Shown one piece after another: positions 8,184-14,485 of a stretch of DNA of 18,205 nucleotides. Each line of letters begins with the position of its first letter. Position 1 is the first letter of the stretch. A program made the translations under genes and the position numbers. A model generated the notes under the pieces. That model saw only the letters and a list, made by a program, of their open reading frames with translations. It was not told the DNA's origin and searched no databases. Source of the DNA: CAZHMN01 sp964533705 (GTDB taxonomy: Bacteria; Electryoneota; B3-LCP); NCBI GenBank assembly GCA_964533705.1, contig CAZHMN010000058.1, positions 1-18,205 on the forward strand, in the 5' to 3' direction.

Positions 8184-8632
8184 TGCTTGAGGAAATCCCT
8201 GTCAAGGTCATGAGATTACGAAGCGGGCGCTGGCCTTTGCCAGAGCCCGCCACCGCATTATCAGCCGGGGTGGATCTCAGAGCCGACCTCGATGAGCCGT
8301 TGGAACTCCATCCCGGCCAAACGGTGGCTGTTCCCACCGGAATCGCCATCGCATTGCCTGAAGGGTGGGAAGCTCAGGTTCGCCCGCGCAGCGGATTGGC
8401 GTTGCAGCGCAGTCTGGGGATGCTCAACGCGCCCGGCACCATTGACGCCGACTATCGCGGTGAGATCAAAGTTCTACTCACCAATTTTTCGCAACGATCC
8501 TGCACGATAAATCCCGGCGAACGCATCGCCCAGTTAATTCTGGCTCGGGTCTGCCATCCTCGCTGGATTGAGGTAGATAGCCTTCCCGAGAGCGAGCGCG
8601 GCACCGGCGGATTCGGCCACTCGGGGCAATGA
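8183..8632 (+). CDS. dut: dUTP diphosphatase (trimeric dUTPase)
   Basis: Hydrolyses dUTP to dUMP and pyrophosphate, keeping uracil out of DNA. The 149-residue protein contains all five trimeric dUTPase motifs: I AGVDLRAD (28-35), II RPRSGLA (68-74), III GTIDADYRGEI (85-95, with the catalytic aspartate and the uracil-binding loop), IV GERIAQL (112-118) and V RGTGGFGHSG (139-148, the mobile C-terminal arm closing over the phosphates). It starts at an ATG whose first base is the last base of the ald stop (TGATG), without a clear ribosome site, so termination-reinitiation is likely. Its own stop overlaps an ATG as ATGA. Confidence 0.96.
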   Translation: MLEEIPVKVMRLRSGRWPLPEPATALSAGVDLRADLDEPLELHPGQTVAVPTGIAIALPEGWEAQVRPRSGLALQRSLGMLNAPGTIDADYRGEIKVLLTNFSQRSCTINPGERIAQLILARVCHPRWIEVDSLPESERGTGGFGHSGQ

Positions 8633-8730
8633 ACGACCTTGCCTTGCACTGCCCGGCTAACCAGCCTCAGCCCCAATCTCTCGGAAAAGTTAGCTTTTTC
8701 AATGGCCAGCGAAGGAGAATCCAACCCTGA
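8629..8730 (+). CDS. Possible 33-residue coupling peptide between dut and the deacetylase
   Basis: An ORF of 33 codons that begins ATGA on the dut stop and ends CTGA on the presumed CTG start of the deacetylase. The peptide starts MNDLALHCPANQPQPQ and ends QRRRIQP. It has no recognisable domain, signal or membrane segment. The reason to list it is its exact fit between two genes, as expected for a leader that carries ribosomes from dut to a poor start codon. It could equally be a non-functional reading frame in a 94-bp spacer. Confidence 0.35.
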   Translation: MNDLALHCPANQPQPQSLGKVSFFNGQRRRIQP

Positions 8731-9500
8731 AGACCCCTTCAGAATACGTACCCGGATCAGCACGCTACCCCCGCATTTTAACCTACCACGAAATCAGCAG
8801 CCGATTCCATCTGGGCGTCAACTGTGTTTCTCCCCAAACCTTCCGCTCGCATCTCGAATTTCTGCGTCAAACCGAGTTGTCAATCGTTAAGTTGCGCGGT
8901 CTTAGCAACAGTAATACTGCAAATACGGTGACGTTGACTTTCGATGACGGTTATTCGTCGTTCTATGACGAGGTCCTCCCCGCCCTGGTGGAGAATCGCA
9001 TTCCGGCGACTCTCTTTGTTATCACTGAATACGTAGGCCGCAACAACGACTGGGACGTCACCTTTGGGATCAATCGCCGACGGCATCTGGATTGGGAAAG
9101 GATAAAAGAAATTTCCAATTGCGGAATCGAGATTGGATCACACAGCCGAACTCACCGGGATTTGACCCGACTGGCAACTGCTGATCTGCACCGGGAACTC
9201 ACAGATTCAAAGAAAATTTTAGAAGACAAAACCGGCCTGGAAATAACTTCCCTCGCACTTCCTTTCGGAGCAGCAACACTGGATGTCTTTATCGAAGCCA
9301 GAACTCTGGGTTATCGGGAAATTTGCGGATGCGTGCCCGGCTTTTACGGCCCATTACCAGGAATACTACCGCGCATGCCGGTCTATCGAGGTGACACTAT
9401 TCGAACGCTTAGACGTAAGCTGGAATTCAATCCCCGGGAAATCCTGCGTTTGCGTTTGCTGCATGCTTGTTCGATGGGAACCCGTCTCCTGAAGGGTTAG
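8727..9500 (+). CDS. Polysaccharide deacetylase (NodB / carbohydrate esterase 4 family), probable CTG start
   Basis: A 257-residue protein if read from CTG at 8727. The NodB metal triad is present: TFDDG (71-75, both aspartates) and HSRTH (H139, H143). LALPFG (176-181) and RMPVYRGD later in the chain match the remaining motifs. The family removes acetyl groups from N-acetylglucosamine polymers such as peptidoglycan, and Bacillus has a relative (ylxY) beside pnp. The family-typical N-terminal PRILTYHEIS lies upstream of 8877, and between the in-frame stop at 8691-8693 and that point there is no ATG, GTG or TTG in frame. AAGGAG (8712-8717) lies 9 nt before CTG 8727, which is the best start. A sequencing frameshift joining an ATG at 8702 in another frame is the main alternative. 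No signal peptide is obvious. Confidence 0.82.
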   Translation: MKTPSEYVPGSARYPRILTYHEISSRFHLGVNCVSPQTFRSHLEFLRQTELSIVKLRGLSNSNTANTVTLTFDDGYSSFYDEVLPALVENRIPATLFVITEYVGRNNDWDVTFGINRRRHLDWERIKEISNCGIEIGSHSRTHRDLTRLATADLHRELTDSKKILEDKTGLEITSLALPFGAATLDVFIEARTLGYREICGCVPGFYGPLPGILPRMPVYRGDTIRTLRRKLEFNPREILRLRLLHACSMGTRLLKG

Positions 9501-9556
9501 CGAGACAACCCCCGGAAACTATTGTATTTTCCTTATGTTCCTTTTTAAAAAATTGC

Positions 9557-9585
9557 TTGCGAAATGCCGCTATGTTAATTATATT
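9557..9585 (+). promoter_or_regulatory. Sigma70-like promoter for the MerR gene and tRNA-Pro
   Basis: TTGCGA (9557-9562) and TATATT (9580-9585) are separated by exactly 17 bp, matching the -35 and -10 consensus at 4 and 5 of 6 bases. Transcription would start near 9592, about 23 nt before the MerR ATG at 9615. The surrounding 9501-9614 interval is much more AT-rich than the flanking genes and holds no other recognisable feature. The spacing does not show the 19-20 bp gap of classical MerR-activated promoters. Confidence 0.55.
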
Positions 9586-9614
9586 AAGCAAGGTAATTGC
9601 AATGTTGGCGGCGG

Positions 9615-9977
9615 ATGGCAAATTCGGAGAGAAGGGGAAAGCTCTACTATTCCATTGGTGAAGTCAGTAAGATTGCTGGTGTCCCGCAGTCGGTTTTACG
9701 ATTTTGGGAGACCGAGTTTTCCGGTTTGCGCCCACCGCGAAACCGGTCGGGCAAGCGGCTCTACCGTCAGGTGGAAATAGATCGAGTGCTCCGAATAAAA
9801 AAGCTGCTCTACGATGACCGCTTTACGATAGAGGGCGCCCGCAAGGTTTTAAAGGCCGGTGGTGCAGATAAACACAACGCCGATAGCCCCTCCGCTGTTA
9901 AGCAGAACCAAGCAGCTATTAATGCGGACGAGATCCGCCGAGGCTTAAAGGAAATCCTGGACTTGTTAGGGGATTAA
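9615..9977 (+). CDS. Small MerR-family transcriptional regulator
   Basis: A 120-residue DNA-binding protein. The winged helix-turn-helix occupies about residues 10-75: YYSIGEVSKIAGVPQSVLRF (11-30) is the recognition unit, and RSGKRLYRQVEIDRVLRIK follows as wing and next helix. The C-terminal part is short, ends in a probable helix (DEIRRGLKEILDLL, 105-118) and contains no cysteine at all, so it is unlikely to sense metals like CueR or MerR. The ligand is unknown. The chosen start is the ATG at 9615. An in-frame TTG at 9597 would add six residues. Its stop is only 3 nt from tRNA-Pro, suggesting a shared transcript. Confidence 0.85.
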   Translation: MANSERRGKLYYSIGEVSKIAGVPQSVLRFWETEFSGLRPPRNRSGKRLYRQVEIDRVLRIKKLLYDDRFTIEGARKVLKAGGADKHNADSPSAVKQNQAAINADEIRRGLKEILDLLGD

Positions 9978-9980
9978 TAT

Positions 9981-10056
<76 letters not shown>

Positions 10057-10080
10057 AGCTTAAATAAAGTGATAACAGGC

Positions 10081-10115
10081 AATAAAGCAGCGTTTTGGGC
10101 GCTGCTTTATTTTTT
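10081..10115 (+). terminator. Rho-independent terminator after tRNA-Pro
   Basis: AATAAAGCAGCG (10081-10092) and CGCTGCTTTATT (10100-10111) form a perfect 12-bp stem around a 7-nt loop, followed by four more T (10112-10115). This ends the MerR/tRNA transcript. Read on the - strand the T run is weaker, but the hairpin could also stop the converging phage transcript that ends at 10219. Confidence 0.88.
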
Positions 10116-10163
10116 GTCATTCTGTCAAAATCAACCATATCCAAGCACGGGAAAATTCTCTCA

Positions 10164-10217
10164 GGGTGAGATATTGTGTATGAATATTATGCAGATGGGG
10201 TGAGTAAAGGGTGAGTA
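10164..10217. repeat. Three GGGTGAG direct repeats beside the tRNA (candidate att arm sites)
   Basis: GGGTGAG occurs at 10164-10170, 10198-10204 and 10209-10215. The last two extend to GGGTGAGTA and are spaced 11 bp, about one helical turn. They lie in the non-coding stretch between the tRNA terminator and the first phage gene. Tyrosine integrases bind short direct repeats in the arms of their attachment sites, so these could be arm-type sites next to an att core in the tRNA 3' end. This is inference: no integrase gene is in the window. Confidence 0.4.
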
Positions 10218-10218
10218 T

Positions 10219-10734
10219 TTAAGAAATTTTATGCCTGCGAATCAAATCTTCCCAACTTCCATTTGAATCTTGTACATGAGGCATGTCTCTAAAACGTGTC
10301 CAGCGGCCACCCCAAACAAGACCTACCCGTTCAGCCGCTTCACCATATCGATACCAGAGTTCAAGGTCATTATGCTCTATTGCCTCCCATACAGGCTTGC
10401 CATCCCGCAGGGGTACAGCATCCAAGGCTAGGCCGTAATTATGCATGCTCATACCTGGAGCAGCATTGGTTACCTTCGGACCATATTGCGGTCCTACATT
10501 CAATAAAATTGCACTGATGTCATCCCGATCGTACTGTCTTTCCAATCTATTAGCCATGGCCCTTATCTCAGAATAGCTGCGTCCCCTGCGGAACAATTTC
10601 GCTTGATCCTCCAGTGTGCAGAGAGTTCGATAAATAAGAATTTCCAATCCATTATCCCGGCATTCAACCAGAAGCAGCTTAGCCTTCTCTAGTGTTTGCG
10701 GCTGTAGATCCTCTATATCTCTACTGGACATCAT
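10219..10734 (-). CDS. Phage endolysin, M15-type (VanY/L-Ala-D-Glu peptidase-like) zinc peptidase
   Basis: A 171-residue peptidoglycan peptidase. The zinc site is complete: H98 and D105 in SMHNYGLALD (96-105), and H153 in the closing motif WGGRWTRFRDMPH (141-153). Upstream, IYRTLCTLEDQAKLFRRGRS (34-53) is the family's substrate-side helix. Such enzymes cut peptide stems of peptidoglycan and release phage progeny. There is no signal peptide, so it needs a membrane pore, plausibly from the small membrane protein encoded 4 bp upstream. Two adjacent ATG codons leave the start uncertain by one residue. It is the last gene of the phage block and ends 164 bp from tRNA-Pro. Confidence 0.9.
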   Translation of the reverse strand: MMSSRDIEDLQPQTLEKAKLLLVECRDNGLEILIYRTLCTLEDQAKLFRRGRSYSEIRAMANRLERQYDRDDISAILLNVGPQYGPKVTNAAPGMSMHNYGLALDAVPLRDGKPVWEAIEHNDLELWYRYGEAAERVGLVWGGRWTRFRDMPHVQDSNGSWEDLIRRHKIS

Positions 10735-10738
10735 AATC

Positions 10739-10954
10739 TCACGAATGAGCTTCTTGTTTCATATGCTGGTCGAGTTTAGTTTCAACCCTTACCAATGTCT
10801 GTTTTATTTGCGCTAGAGTACCGGATACATCCTCCTTATCAGATTTGACATCATTTAGGTGATTGATTTCCATGCGAAGCTTCCAATAAGTGCCCACGAT
10901 ACTTATAAATAGCATTGCAAGCCATACAGCATCCCTCAAGGTTAATTCGAGCAT
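10739..10954 (-). CDS. Small single-pass membrane protein, candidate holin
   Basis: A 71-residue protein with a short N-terminal segment, one hydrophobic helix at about 8-24 (DAVWLAMLFISIVGTYW), then a charged region (about 26-66) with heptad-like leucine, valine and isoleucine spacing (ISHL-type pattern, LAQIKQTLVRVETKL) that should form a coiled coil. I do not recognise a named family. Size, membrane segment and position just before the endolysin suggest a holin or a lysis accessory protein such as the XhlA type, though XhlA has the opposite order (coiled coil first, membrane helix last). Confidence 0.6.
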   Translation of the reverse strand: MLELTLRDAVWLAMLFISIVGTYWKLRMEINHLNDVKSDKEDVSGTLAQIKQTLVRVETKLDQHMKQEAHS

Positions 10955-10970
10955 TTCTGGTTCCCTTCGG

Positions 10971-13226
10971 TTATCGGATCAGGCAGAGACCGATTGCGAA
11001 GCCGGTCTTTTTATTATAGGGTTTGGTGATCTCCATGCATTCCAGGCGGCTAGGGGTATCTGATTTATTACCATTTGCTTCCACATAATCATTTTCCCGG
11101 ACGTCAGGACCTAGTCTGGTGAGTATTTGACCCATCATAGCGACGCACGTCCATTCTGCTGGCCGTTGACGTCTGGGGATATTTTCGCGCTCTGGATCGA
11201 AATCCGGATTTTCTTTTAGGACCATAATCAATGGTGCTTCGCCTTTGCCTTTATGGCTAGGATCGGGTATTTTTTCATATACTGGACGGCCGAAATCGTC
11301 CATCAAATAGCGTTTTGACCAGGTGAACATCGAATCACCACCAAGGAACTGAGGATTGCCCGACACGACGCCGAGAATGCGATCGCCAGTTTCGGCCGGT
11401 TTAACCTTCCGCCCTTTGAGCGCAACGATAGTCCCAACCGGGATTTCGCCGGGATCTAAATTTTCAAACATCTCAGCATAATCAGGAAAAGTGTGTGACC
11501 CGGCTACGGTACCTGATCCATAAATATTCCCATTCTGGGAATCCAACTCCCACTTTCGGTTTGCCGTCAACGGATTGCCTGAACCATTATAACCACCGCA
11601 AACGCTGTAATTTATCCCGGGCTTTACCCTATCCGAGGAAAGTGCGATGGCGCAGGTTCGGTCTGCATCAATATCACTGCGGAAACAAGCTGATACAACA
11701 GTCTCATTGCCATCTACATTGCATTGAGAAGATGCATTGGCTTGAGACGTATTACCATCGACGATCGTACCCTCACAAGCATTAATTTGGGTACGGGGAC
11801 CTTCAGCAGAACAGCTTGCACTCGATGCATTCACCTGGGCAGGACTTCCTGCTGCCACTGTATTACAATCTATTGATGCGTTAATTTGGCTACCTGGACC
11901 TGCAGTATGACAATTATTTGAACAATTTATCTGACTGCTCTGCGCATTAGCTTGAGAACCATTCTCAGATGCGTTGACCTGTGTTTTAGCTGCCTGGCAA
12001 TCACAATCATCAGATGCATTCACTTGGGCATTGCTGGCAGCTTCTGAAACCTGACAAGCTCCAGTCGAGGCATTGATTTGAGAATTATTGCCCCGAACCT
12101 TACAACTGCCGCTGGATGCACTTATCGTCATATTTGACTTGCCGGTGGATGGATCGATCTGGCAGGTATTGCTTGCGCTGATCTCCGCTTCCGAGGCGTT
12201 GGCATTAATAGTGCTTGCGCCAGAAGCGTTAATCTGATTTTTCGTTCCTGCTGCCGAGGATGCCCCATCACTGGCGTTAATCTGGGTATGATCACCTTCT
12301 GCATCGCAATCGTCACACCCATTTACTTGAGAGCAATTACCCTTTGCAGTACAACCATTTTTGGAGGCGTTTATCTGAAGATTGGATTTTGCCGATGCGG
12401 GGCTGATATCGCAAGCATCGCTGGCACTGATAGACGCTTCTGAGGCATTGGCTCCTATCGTTCCTACATTGGAGGCGTTTATCTGAGTGACATTGCCGGC
12501 CGTCGTACTTGTCCCCACCGATGCGTTGATTTGAGAATTATCCCCGGATGCCTGGGCGATGTCGGAGCAATTCACTTGGGATTCTTCACCGGTGGCCTGT
12601 CCAGAATTAGATGCATTAACCTGGGATCTGTTACCTGAAGCGACACCGGCCGTTGAGGAGTTCACCTGGGATCTCTCCGCTGATGCCTCACTGGTGTTCG
12701 ATGCATTAACCTGAGATTTAAACCCTGAAGCAGTTGATCCACCCGACGCATTGACCTGGGAGGCTTCTCCTGATGCATGAGAATTAGTTAGGGACGCATT
12801 CACCTGGGACTTGGATCCGCTGGCTTGACAGCTTTCGCTCACTTGAATTTGTCGAAGATGATTCGTGCTTATACCGGGACCTGTATCGGAAAGATGAGAA
12901 TGTGAACCGTTTATAATATCTATATCCACGAATTTATTATCGTTATAAATGGGCACTTCCCCTTTACCTGATCCGATAGTCTTACCCGCAGCCGTTCCCA
13001 GACCGGATTCTCCATATACCCCCGGTTCTTTGATCTCCTGGCGAATCCATTCGATGAAATTGCGGACGTAGCGCATCCACCAATTGATCCAATTGCGGGG
13101 CGGTGGTTCTTGATAATCGAATCCAAAATCCTTCGTCCCTTCGGGGGGTTCTTGTACATTAGGATAAGGATTACTGGTATCCTCCGAAGCCCAGCGGATA
13201 TCCTGGGTTGGTTCTTCATACGCCAT
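10971..13226 (-). CDS. Phage tail fibre/spike with QVNAS repeat array and Peptidase_G2-type C-terminal domain
   Basis: A 751-residue probable receptor-binding protein. Residues 1-110 are a virion-attachment part rich in P, N and W (EPPPRNWINWWMRYV, 40-54). Residues 127-531 are a degenerate 15-16-residue repeat centred on S-Q-V/I-N-A-S and A-x-G, resembling YadA-head/Hep_Hag beta-roll repeats. Residues 578-751 match the intramolecular-chaperone self-cleavage domain (Peptidase_G2) of phi29/GA-1-type appendages: SHTFPDYAEMF (577-587), VGTIVALKGRKVKP (597-610), RILGVVSGNPQFLGG (616-630) and RYLMDDFGRPVYEKI (639-653). D582 and E585 are candidate acid catalysts. In that family the domain helps trimer folding and then cuts itself off. 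AGAGG lies 9 nt before the ATG. The gene overlaps the LamG-DUF2612 gene by 11 bp. Confidence 0.85.
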   Translation of the reverse strand: MAYEEPTQDIRWASEDTSNPYPNVQEPPEGTKDFGFDYQEPPPRNWINWWMRYVRNFIEWIRQEIKEPGVYGESGLGTAAGKTIGSGKGEVPIYNDNKFVDIDIINGSHSHLSDTGPGISTNHLRQIQVSESCQASGSKSQVNASLTNSHASGEASQVNASGGSTASGFKSQVNASNTSEASAERSQVNSSTAGVASGNRSQVNASNSGQATGEESQVNCSDIAQASGDNSQINASVGTSTTAGNVTQINASNVGTIGANASEASISASDACDISPASAKSNLQINASKNGCTAKGNCSQVNGCDDCDAEGDHTQINASDGASSAAGTKNQINASGASTINANASEAEISASNTCQIDPSTGKSNMTISASSGSCKVRGNNSQINASTGACQVSEAASNAQVNASDDCDCQAAKTQVNASENGSQANAQSSQINCSNNCHTAGPGSQINASIDCNTVAAGSPAQVNASSASCSAEGPRTQINACEGTIVDGNTSQANASSQCNVDGNETVVSACFRSDIDADRTCAIALSSDRVKPGINYSVCGGYNGSGNPLTANRKWELDSQNGNIYGSGTVAGSHTFPDYAEMFENLDPGEIPVGTIVALKGRKVKPAETGDRILGVVSGNPQFLGGDSMFTWSKRYLMDDFGRPVYEKIPDPSHKGKGEAPLIMVLKENPDFDPERENIPRRQRPAEWTCVAMMGQILTRLGPDVRENDYVEANGNKSDTPSRLECMEITKPYNKKTGFAIGLCLIR
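11634..12848 (-). repeat. Tandem array of about 25 degenerate 45-48-bp units (QVNAS repeats) inside the fibre gene
   Basis: Protein residues 127-531 consist of units such as S-Q-V-N-A-S-x4-A-S-G-x2. Most are 15 or 16 residues, so units are 45 or 48 bp in DNA. Two 24-residue variant units start ANASEA at residues 259 and 342 (16 of 24 positions identical) and define a larger duplication about 83 residues apart. From residue 270 on, almost every unit has a cysteine 3-4 residues after N-A-S, whereas seven early units (140-245) have none there. The units diverge at codon level, so the array is old rather than a recent slippage expansion. Confidence 0.88.
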
Positions 13227-14478
13227 TGGGAATTACCTCTGCTAATTTACCGCCTTCATAGTAAAGTTGACCGGTATCAGAATTCATTTCAGAAAAACCA
13301 TCGCCTTTCTGCACTCCATATTCGGTTTGCCAATAAAACATCGGGGAAGCTTCGAAGGTTGAAATGATCGTTTCGATGTCCACGCCGATCGGTGCAACGG
13401 ACCGTAAAATTTCGAAGAGATTCGAAGGAATATATTGCCCATCGGTAATCAATTCTATCTTGGCCGGGGGATTTTCCAGATAAGTAACCCAACTCCCCTT
13501 CATAAGGATCAAGCAGGCATCAATGACATTTTCGGGTAGGCCTTTTGATGCGTTAACTAAGATGCGGAAATACAGAGCCTCACGGTAATCGTCGTCGTCA
13601 CGGCCATTGCGTGATTCGCCAACGATTTCCCCTATTCCATCTAACTGCTCTCCGAAAGCCAGGTTAATGGAACGCAGCTTGTAAACGTTATTGATTTCGT
13701 TTTTGAGATCCTGCAATTCACTGCATAGAGCAGCAATCAATTTTTGGAAGTTCTCTGAATTTCGAAATTGATAGGTCAGGAGAGCTATTATCTCGGCCGC
13801 CAATTTCCCACCCCAATATTGAGGCGATCCCTGAGCTATCAACAGATTCTGATTTAGGCCGATCAGAGAGGGATTTTCATGCCAATCCCAACCGTCGATC
13901 AAATAAGATTTTAATTGATCATGAATATATCCAGCATTATCTGCCTGGGCCTTGATTAAGCTCTCGATATTGTCTGGCAGTCCGTTTATCCCGAAATCGT
14001 AGATGCGGAGTGAGCTGATATCACCGGGAAATCGCTGAGCATCGTTATAGCGCTGACCAACGAATAGATCAGCCGTACTATTTATCGAATCATCATGCGA
14101 AGAAATATCACGGGGTGTCGATCCAGCTATTCCGTCTTTATATCCCACCGCATTTCCATCACGGTCGAAAGTTATGACGACGTGATGCCATTCACCGTCA
14201 AATAGATCGGACAAACCCAAATTTTGATTGAAGATTGGCGATGCTCCATTATTTGATCTCAAGAAAAACGAGAGACTGTCCGCAGCTAGAGTGTGAAATT
14301 CAAATCCATAATCTCCTGTTCCGCCCCGCTTAACAACTAATCCATAATTACTCGGAGCTGAATTAGACTTTATCCAGCATTCGATCATAAAATCGTGATC
14401 ATCAACGTTGAATGTGCCGTCATTAATCCGGAAGAAATAATCATTAGAACCATCTAGCGTGTACCATCCGTAGAGCAT
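13216..14478 (-). CDS. Phage tail protein with N-terminal LamG/concanavalin-like lectin domain and C-terminal DUF2612
   Basis: A 420-residue two-part protein. Residues 1-165 form a LamG/Laminin_G_3-type beta sandwich: TLDGSNDYFFRI (7-18), FMIECWIKS (30-38), GLVVKRG (46-52), FDGEWHHVVITFDRDG (93-108), GYKDG (112-116) and RFPGDISSLRIYD (149-161). Such domains bind carbohydrate. Residues about 228-420 match DUF2612, a baseplate-peripheral protein: LLTYQFRNSENFQKLIAAL (233-251), GEQLDGIGEIVGESR (276-290) and DDDYREALYFRILVNASKG (295-313). GAGGTG lies just before the ATG. It sits between gpJ and the fibre, where the tail-tip (gpI/gp48-like) connector is normally coded, so it probably attaches the fibre and adds its own sugar-binding surface. 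Confidence 0.8.
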   Translation of the reverse strand: MLYGWYTLDGSNDYFFRINDGTFNVDDHDFMIECWIKSNSAPSNYGLVVKRGGTGDYGFEFHTLAADSLSFFLRSNNGASPIFNQNLGLSDLFDGEWHHVVITFDRDGNAVGYKDGIAGSTPRDISSHDDSINSTADLFVGQRYNDAQRFPGDISSLRIYDFGINGLPDNIESLIKAQADNAGYIHDQLKSYLIDGWDWHENPSLIGLNQNLLIAQGSPQYWGGKLAAEIIALLTYQFRNSENFQKLIAALCSELQDLKNEINNVYKLRSINLAFGEQLDGIGEIVGESRNGRDDDDYREALYFRILVNASKGLPENVIDACLILMKGSWVTYLENPPAKIELITDGQYIPSNLFEILRSVAPIGVDIETIISTFEASPMFYWQTEYGVQKGDGFSEMNSDTGQLYYEGGKLAEVIPNGV

Positions 14479-14485
14479 TCACACC

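Noticed and set aside
8639..8890. An 83-codon + strand open frame between dut and the deacetylase
   Set aside because: It mostly overlaps the deacetylase N-terminal region, which carries the conserved family motif in another frame, and shows no domain of its own.
9494..9545. A terminator after the deacetylase
   Set aside because: GGGTT/AACCC (9494-9511) and GGAAA/TTTCC are only 5-bp stems, and no stem is directly followed by a T run.
11634..12848. A CRISPR-like repeat array
   Set aside because: The units are degenerate, in frame, 45-48 bp with no separate unique spacers, and encode a continuous protein repeat.
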